Shown here one piece after another: positions 24,451 to 27,383 of a DNA stretch of 27,383 nucleotides. The notes below the pieces were generated by a model. It had not been told where the DNA came from. It worked only from the letters and a program-made list of their open reading frames with translations, and did no database searches. A program made the translations under genes and the position numbers. Source of the stretch: an uncultured Caulobacter sp. Lineage in GTDB: Bacteria; Pseudomonadota; Alphaproteobacteria; Caulobacterales; Caulobacteraceae. Numbering within the stretch: position 1 is the first letter of the stretch; each line of letters opens with the position of its first letter. Location of the stretch: the NCBI GenBank assembly GCA_937925635.1, contig CALALX010000063.1, forward strand, positions 1-27,383. Reading direction: 5' to 3'.

Positions 24451-24644
24451 TGGCCGAGCCCGTCAACCTGAACCGCTTCCGCAAGGCCAGGGCGAAGGCG
24501 GAAGTCAAGGCGAAGGCGGCGGAGAACCGCGTCGCCTTCGGCCGCACCAAGGCCGAGAAGGCGCTGGCCGACGCGCGGCGGGAGAAGGCCGCGCGTGAGC
24601 TGGACGCCCAGCGGCGCGAGCGCGACGGGAAGCGCGCGGACTGA
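24450..24644 (+). CDS. DUF4169 family protein
   Basis: A 64-residue, very basic protein of the DUF4169 family: MAEPVNLNRFRKARAKAEVK followed by a long Lys/Arg/Ala-rich helix (NRVAFGRTKAEKALADARRE) and a charged tail RRERDGKRAD. It looks like one long helix. Start and stop overlap the neighbouring genes by one base each (TGATG), so all three are translated from one message. In alphaproteobacteria this family is typically followed by a ribbon-helix-helix gene, as here. Function unknown; nucleic-acid binding is plausible from the charge. Confidence 0.88.
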   Translation: MAEPVNLNRFRKARAKAEVKAKAAENRVAFGRTKAEKALADARREKAARELDAQRRERDGKRAD

Positions 24645-24859
24645 TGGCCGGCCCGGGCCTCAGGAAGCGTTCGGTCAACCTCGCCGGCCACGCCACGTCC
24701 CTGGCGCTGGAGCCGGAGTTCTGGGCGGTGCTCGACGCGGCGGCGGCGCGCGACGGGCTCAGCCTCTCGGGCCTGATCGCCCGTATCGACGAAGGGCGCG
24801 GAGCGCGTGCGCTGGCGAGCGCCTGCCGGGTGTTCGCACTGGCGCGGGCCGCGGAATAG
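24644..24859 (+). CDS. Ribbon-helix-helix domain protein
   Basis: A 71-residue protein of the RHH_4 type: GLRKRSVNLAGHATSLALEP forms the N-terminal strand with basic residues, EFWAVLDAAAARDGLSLSGL the first helix and turn, and LIARIDEGRGARALASACRV the second helix. Such proteins bind DNA as dimers through the strand. It starts within the DUF4169 stop (TGATG). The end at 24859 leaves only a few bases before the convergent HTH regulator stop at 24864. It may regulate this run of genes or a distant locus. Confidence 0.88.
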   Translation: MAGPGLRKRSVNLAGHATSLALEPEFWAVLDAAAARDGLSLSGLIARIDEGRGARALASACRVFALARAAE

Positions 24860-24863
24860 CCCG

Positions 24864-25736
24864 TCAGGCGCTCAGGGTTTCGCCTCGCGCCATCGATTGG
24901 CCGAAGTACATCCGCAGCAGACCGCCCAGTCCCATCGAGGCCGGATCCGCCTCGCGCGTCAGATGGATCCGCACCGCCTCCGGCACCGAACCCTCCGGCG
25001 CGATCGGCGAGCCCTGCGTCCTGATGAACGTCTCGTAGCGACGATCGTCCTCGCGGTCGTCGCCGGTCAGTTCGGCGACCCGCTCCAGCAGGCAGCTCGA
25101 CGCGGCCGGCGAACCGCCAGCGTCGCGCAGACAGGCCAGGGTGATGCCGTCCAGCACCTGGGCCTTCTGCCGCGCGACGCCGTTGAAGATGCTGAACAGC
25201 AGGGTGCCGTGCGCCTGGTCGGCCGCGACGCTGAACAGCTGGTGCTGCAGCAGCATCGCCCATCCCTCGAAACTGACGCCCTCGACGCCGGTCTTGAAGC
25301 TGAGCAGGCCATTGTCAGCGCGCCGGATCAGGCAATGATCATGCAGGAAGCGTCCCGGCAGGTCGCTGGAGGGACGCGTCGAGCGCCAGATCCCTTCATA
25401 GACGCCGCCACGCGCCGCCACGCCTTGGGTCGCCTCGGCAAAGATGGTCCGGGGCACCCAGTCGAAGGCCTGGGTCCGGACTTCCGGCTCGATCCCGAGC
25501 ACAAGGGCCAGTCCCTCCATGTCCCGATCCCAATCGAGCAGCGTGAACCCGGGACGGCGCTCGGCGATCAGCGTGGTCAACCGCGCGAGGTTGTGGGTCG
25601 AGGGATAGACCTTGCCGGACGCCCAGCGCCCGACCAGCGACTTGTCCACGGCAAGGTCCGCCGCCATCCGCGCGCGGCTCATCGACAGGGCCTTGAGGAC
25701 CAGGTTGAGCTTGCTGGCGAAGGTGCTGCCGACCAT
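24864..25736 (-). CDS. HTH (XRE-like) transcriptional regulator
   Basis: A 290-residue regulator. Residues about 5-60 form a helix-turn-helix (TFASKLNLVLKALSMSRARM, AADLAVDKSLVGRWASGKVY, PSTHNLARLTTLIAER), with the S-LVGRWASGK recognition helix typical of XRE-type domains. The C-terminal 220 residues (GIEPEVRTQAFDWVP onward, including GVYEGIWRSTRPSSDLPGRF and LQHQLFSVAADQAHGTLLFS) look like a ligand or protein-interaction domain that I cannot name. The ATG at 25736 is chosen because it begins the domain; upstream codons in frame to 25856 contain the intergenic operator candidate. The gene is divergent from the small secreted protein at 25887. Confidence 0.85.
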   Translation of the reverse strand: MVGSTFASKLNLVLKALSMSRARMAADLAVDKSLVGRWASGKVYPSTHNLARLTTLIAERRPGFTLLDWDRDMEGLALVLGIEPEVRTQAFDWVPRTIFAEATQGVAARGGVYEGIWRSTRPSSDLPGRFLHDHCLIRRADNGLLSFKTGVEGVSFEGWAMLLQHQLFSVAADQAHGTLLFSIFNGVARQKAQVLDGITLACLRDAGGSPAASSCLLERVAELTGDDREDDRRYETFIRTQGSPIAPEGSVPEAVRIHLTREADPASMGLGGLLRMYFGQSMARGETLSA

Positions 25737-25762
25737 GCCCAAGCATGCTCCCGGGTCATCGA

Positions 25763-25783
25763 TCGTGCAACAGGGTTGCACGA
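25763..25783. promoter_or_regulatory. Operator candidate for the HTH regulator
   Basis: TCGTGCAAC (25763-25771) and GTTGCACGA (25775-25783) form a perfect 9-base inverted repeat with a 3-base spacer, 27 bases upstream of the HTH regulator ATG. A further half-site TGCAAC lies at 25807-25812. Position, size and symmetry fit an autoregulatory site for a dimeric HTH protein that may also control the divergent gene. Confidence 0.6.
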
Positions 25784-25886
25784 CAACGCCGTTCGCTGAC
25801 GCGCAATGCAACTGAGCGAGGGACAGCAAGTCGTCTTGAAGGGGGCCGCGGGACAAGACGCCCGCCCATGCCTCAGGAGCTACACA

Positions 25887-26216
25887 ATGAAAATGTCCAT
25901 CGCCGGACTTGCCATCGCCGGCCTGCTCACCGTCGCGATCGCGACCCCGGCCGCTGCCGTCATGCCGGCCTATATCAAGTTCGACGGCGTCGATGGTGAA
26001 GTCGCCAAGGGGGTCGAGCCGGACGAGCTCGCGGCCAAGCCCGCCAAGCCCCAGCGGAAGAAGCCGGCCCCGACCCGTAGCCGCGTGAATGTCGCGGCGG
26101 GCGACGTCAACGGCGACGGACGCGCCGACGCCCGCAAGAGCGGCCGCCGCGACGTGAAGCCGCCCCGTCCCAAGCCGACCGGCCTGCTGCTGCCGGCGAT
26201 TCAGAAGGCCCGCTAG
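25887..26216 (+). CDS. Small secreted protein with a DxNxDG calcium loop
   Basis: A 109-residue exported protein: signal peptide MKMSIAGLAIAGLLTVAIAT ending near AAA-V, then VMPAYIKFDGVDGEVAKGVE, a strand that resembles the N-terminus of Hcp-like secreted proteins, then a Lys/Pro/Arg-rich linker (AAKPAKPQRKKPAPTRSRVN), a single EF-hand-like loop AAGDVNGDGRADA, and a basic Pro-rich tail. The rest of an Hcp fold is absent, so this is at most an Hcp-like fragment. AGGAG lies 7-8 bases before the ATG at 25887; the ATG at 25806 in the same frame lacks a site. It is divergent from the HTH regulator across a shared region with an operator candidate and may be its target. Confidence 0.75.
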   Translation: MKMSIAGLAIAGLLTVAIATPAAAVMPAYIKFDGVDGEVAKGVEPDELAAKPAKPQRKKPAPTRSRVNVAAGDVNGDGRADARKSGRRDVKPPRPKPTGLLLPAIQKAR

Positions 26217-26331
26217 GACGCCGCCGCGAACCCGGTCGGCTTGAGGCGAGCCGGTCGGGACACCGCCCCCGGTGTTGCGCCTTCACGCAAACAGCCGTCG
26301 CGGCAGTCCTCGGGGATGGACAGACAGAGGC

Positions 26332-26360
26332 GCGGGCGTGGCCAATCCGGCCGCGCCCGC
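26332..26360 (-). terminator. GC-rich hairpin after the small membrane genes
   Basis: GCGGGCGTGGCC (26332-26343) pairs with GGCCGCGCCCGC (26349-26360), 12 pairs with one wobble and a 5-base loop, downstream of the minus-strand pair of membrane genes. No T-run follows. The remainder of 26217-26401 shows only further small hairpins. Confidence 0.4.
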
Positions 26361-26401
26361 GTCGCTTCCCGGCCGCTCCGGCGGGCGCGAAGCTGGCGGT
26401 C

Positions 26402-26650
26402 TCAGCGCGGCGGCGCCACGGGCGTGGGCAGCGGGACCGGCTGCGGATCCGGCGCCGGCGTCGGCGTGGGCAGACTCGGCGCCTCGGGAACCTTCAGATC
26501 CAGCCGCAAGTGCGAGGGGCCGGATGCGCGCCAATCCCCCGACCGCGCCATCCACGCCAGGCCCAACGCCGCGACCGCCAGCACGCCGACGACGACGGCC
26601 ATCAGGCCGGCCCCGCCGCGATGGCGATGATCGTGAGCCTGGGCGACCAT
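26402..26650 (-). CDS. Small one-pass membrane protein, Pro-rich tail (a)
   Basis: An 82-residue protein with a basic His-rich N-terminus (MVAQAHDHRHRGGAG), one membrane helix (LMAVVVGVLAVAALGLAWMA), then a short periplasmic or cytosolic segment LRLDLKVPEAP and a Pro-rich tail. Its ATG is 3 bases after the stop of the preceding membrane gene, so the two are coupled. The pattern membrane helix, acidic/hydrophobic xVxVxxPEAP segment, Pro-rich tail is shared by both, suggesting an old duplication. I do not recognise a family. Confidence 0.65.
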   Translation of the reverse strand: MVAQAHDHRHRGGAGLMAVVVGVLAVAALGLAWMARSGDWRASGPSHLRLDLKVPEAPSLPTPTPAPDPQPVPLPTPVAPPR

Positions 26651-26653
26651 GGT

Positions 26654-26845
26654 TCACCCGCCGGGGCTGGGGACGGGCGGCGCCTCGGGCAGCTTGGGCG
26701 CCTCGATGTTGACGTCCACCTGCTTGGTCGGGGCGACCTGGCCCGTGTACAGGACGTAGCCGATCACCGCGACGACCACGATCAAGGCGCCGACGAGGAA
26801 CGCCAGCCACGGCGTCGAACTGCTGTTTCCGGAACCTTCGGCCAT
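26654..26845 (-). CDS. Small one-pass membrane protein, Pro-rich tail (b)
   Basis: A 63-residue protein: short Ser-rich start (MAEGSGNSSSTPW), one membrane helix (LAFLVGALIVVVAVIGYVLY), then VDVNIEAPKLPEAPPVPSPG. GGGAGG lies upstream of the ATG at 26845. It is the first of two coupled small membrane genes with the same layout. Function unknown; similar short membrane proteins occur widely in Caulobacteraceae as hypothetical proteins. Confidence 0.7.
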   Translation of the reverse strand: MAEGSGNSSSTPWLAFLVGALIVVVAVIGYVLYTGQVAPTKQVDVNIEAPKLPEAPPVPSPGG

Positions 26846-27053
26846 GTCGACCTCCCATACCGTTGTTGTGGGGCGTCAACGGACGGCGGGGAGCGGCGGT
26901 TCCTGCCACGCTCCCTCATCCTCGGACTGGTTCCGCGGCCCCATGACCACAGGCCAATGCGGTCAAGGCGCAACCGCCCCGGACGAAGCCGCCCCTCAGA
27001 CTCACCGCGCGGGGGTCCTCGCGACCAGCGCGAAGTCGACGCGGTTGGCTGAC

Positions 27054-27081
27054 GGGGACACGCACTGAAGTGCATGTCCCC
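27054..27081. repeat. REP-like near-perfect inverted repeat
   Basis: GGGGACACGCACT (27054-27066) and AGTGCATGTCCCC (27069-27081) form a 13-base inverted repeat with one mismatch and a 2-base loop. The GGGGACA ... TGTCCCC ends resemble hairpins that flank REP-associated tyrosine transposase (RAYT) genes in proteobacteria. No transposase is nearby. It lies 25 bases before the helicase ATG. Confidence 0.65.
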
Positions 27082-27106
27082 GGCGCTGTGCTACATATGT
27101 TCCGCA

Positions 27107-27383
27107 ATGTCCGACTCTGCCGTTCCCTCCCCCCGTATCAGCGACCTCGCCCGCGTCAGCGCCCCCGCGCCCGCCTACCTCGACGGCCTCAACGCCGAGC
27201 AGCGGGAGGCGGTCGAGGCGACCGAAGGCCCCGTGCTGGTCCTGGCCGGGGCCGGCACCGGCAAGACGCGGGTGCTGACCACCCGCCTGGCCCACATCCT
27301 GGCGACGGGCCGGGCGAAGCCGTGGGAGCTGCTGGTCGTCACCTTCACCAACAAGGCCGCGCGCGAGATGCGCGAGCGGATCA
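27107..27383 (+). CDS. uvrD: UvrD/PcrA-family DNA helicase (5' part)
   Basis: The first 92 residues of a superfamily 1A 3'-5' DNA helicase used in nucleotide excision and mismatch repair; the gene runs off the window. Residues about 27-36 (GLNAEQREAV) are the Q motif, 48-54 (GAGTGKT) Walker A, and 79-85 (TFTNKAA) motif Ia. The N-terminal Ser/Pro/Ala-rich extension of about 25 residues is longer than in E. coli UvrD but ordinary for alphaproteobacteria. The ATG at 27107 has no ribosome site in front; TACATA at 27092-27097 could be a -10 element of a leaderless message. UvrD, PcrA or Rep cannot be separated from this fragment. Confidence 0.92.
   Translation, partial: MSDSAVPSPRISDLARVSAPAPAYLDGLNAEQREAVEATEGPVLVLAGAGTGKTRVLTTRLAHILATGRAKPWELLVVTFTNKAAREMRERI

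Noticed and set aside
23481..24644. Plus-strand open frame of 387 codons over the DUF6807 gene
   Set aside because: Its N-terminal 320 residues are a wrong-frame translation; only the C-terminal 64 codons are the real DUF4169 gene, which starts at 24450.
26880..26950. Degenerate copy of an intergenic repeat (TCATCCTCGGACTGGTTCCG region)
   Set aside because: It recalls repeats common in this family, but its arms pair poorly here, so it is not listed as a feature.
27097..27115. Possible LexA box before uvrD (GTTC near 27099)
   Set aside because: Only one GTTC half-site is present; no second GTTC at the required 7-base spacing.

Overview
The window is GC-rich (roughly two thirds G+C by eye) chromosomal DNA from an alphaproteobacterium, most likely a member of the Caulobacteraceae (Caulobacter, Phenylobacterium or Brevundimonas type). 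This is inferred from the G+C bias at third codon positions, a TonB-dependent receptor of the kind abundant in that family, the DUF4169/ribbon-helix-helix pair, DUF2171 and DUF3297 genes, an ECF42-type sigma factor with a YCII partner, and an alphaproteobacterial LexA box (GTTC-N7-GTTC). No tRNA, rRNA, CRISPR array, insertion sequence or prophage gene was seen. Taxon and functions are read from motifs, not from database searches.

Layout. 40-2700 (minus): a TPP riboswitch, a large palindromic intergenic repeat, thiC (thiamine pyrimidine synthesis), then a DUF4160/DUF2442 pair trailing thiC. 2724-6907: a TPR-sulfotransferase gene divergent from a TonB-dependent receptor. 7040-10718 (minus): a five-gene run of envelope or secreted proteins (two tandem TPR paralogues, a small secreted protein, a YpfJ-like zinc peptidase, a Sel1-repeat protein). 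10781-11020: a C-terminal remnant of a D-cysteine desulfhydrase gene. 11089-14118 (plus): a large secreted protein of unknown role overlapping an Asp/Glu racemase, then a secreted YbjN-domain protein.

14179-15588 (minus): a GPH-type sugar/cation symporter. 15670-15950: a decayed, frameshifted coding remnant. 15950-18115 (minus): pterin dehydratase, a TauD-family dioxygenase, then an AT-rich gap and an overlapping pair made of a HEPN-like protein and an unknown 171-residue protein. 18234-19876 (plus): a YCII (DGPF-type) gene overlapping an ECF42-type sigma factor, with a candidate ECF promoter in front. 19869-22854 (minus): a secreted protein, a class A beta-lactamase-like hydrolase, DUF3297, a glutathione S-transferase and DUF2171.

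22941-24859 (plus): a predicted SOS (LexA) operator in front of a tightly overlapping run: glutathione S-transferase, DUF6807/PmoA-like protein, DUF4169 and a ribbon-helix-helix protein. 24864-26216: an HTH regulator divergent from a small secreted protein, with a perfect inverted-repeat operator candidate between them. 26402-26845 (minus): two small one-pass membrane proteins. 27054-27383: a REP-like hairpin followed by the 5' end of a UvrD/PcrA helicase gene that runs off the window.

The strongest observations beyond routine annotation are the palindrome placed between the TPP aptamer and thiC, the LexA box in front of the GST/DUF6807 run, the operator candidate beside the HTH regulator, the two gene remnants, and the uncharacterised HEPN-like pair.
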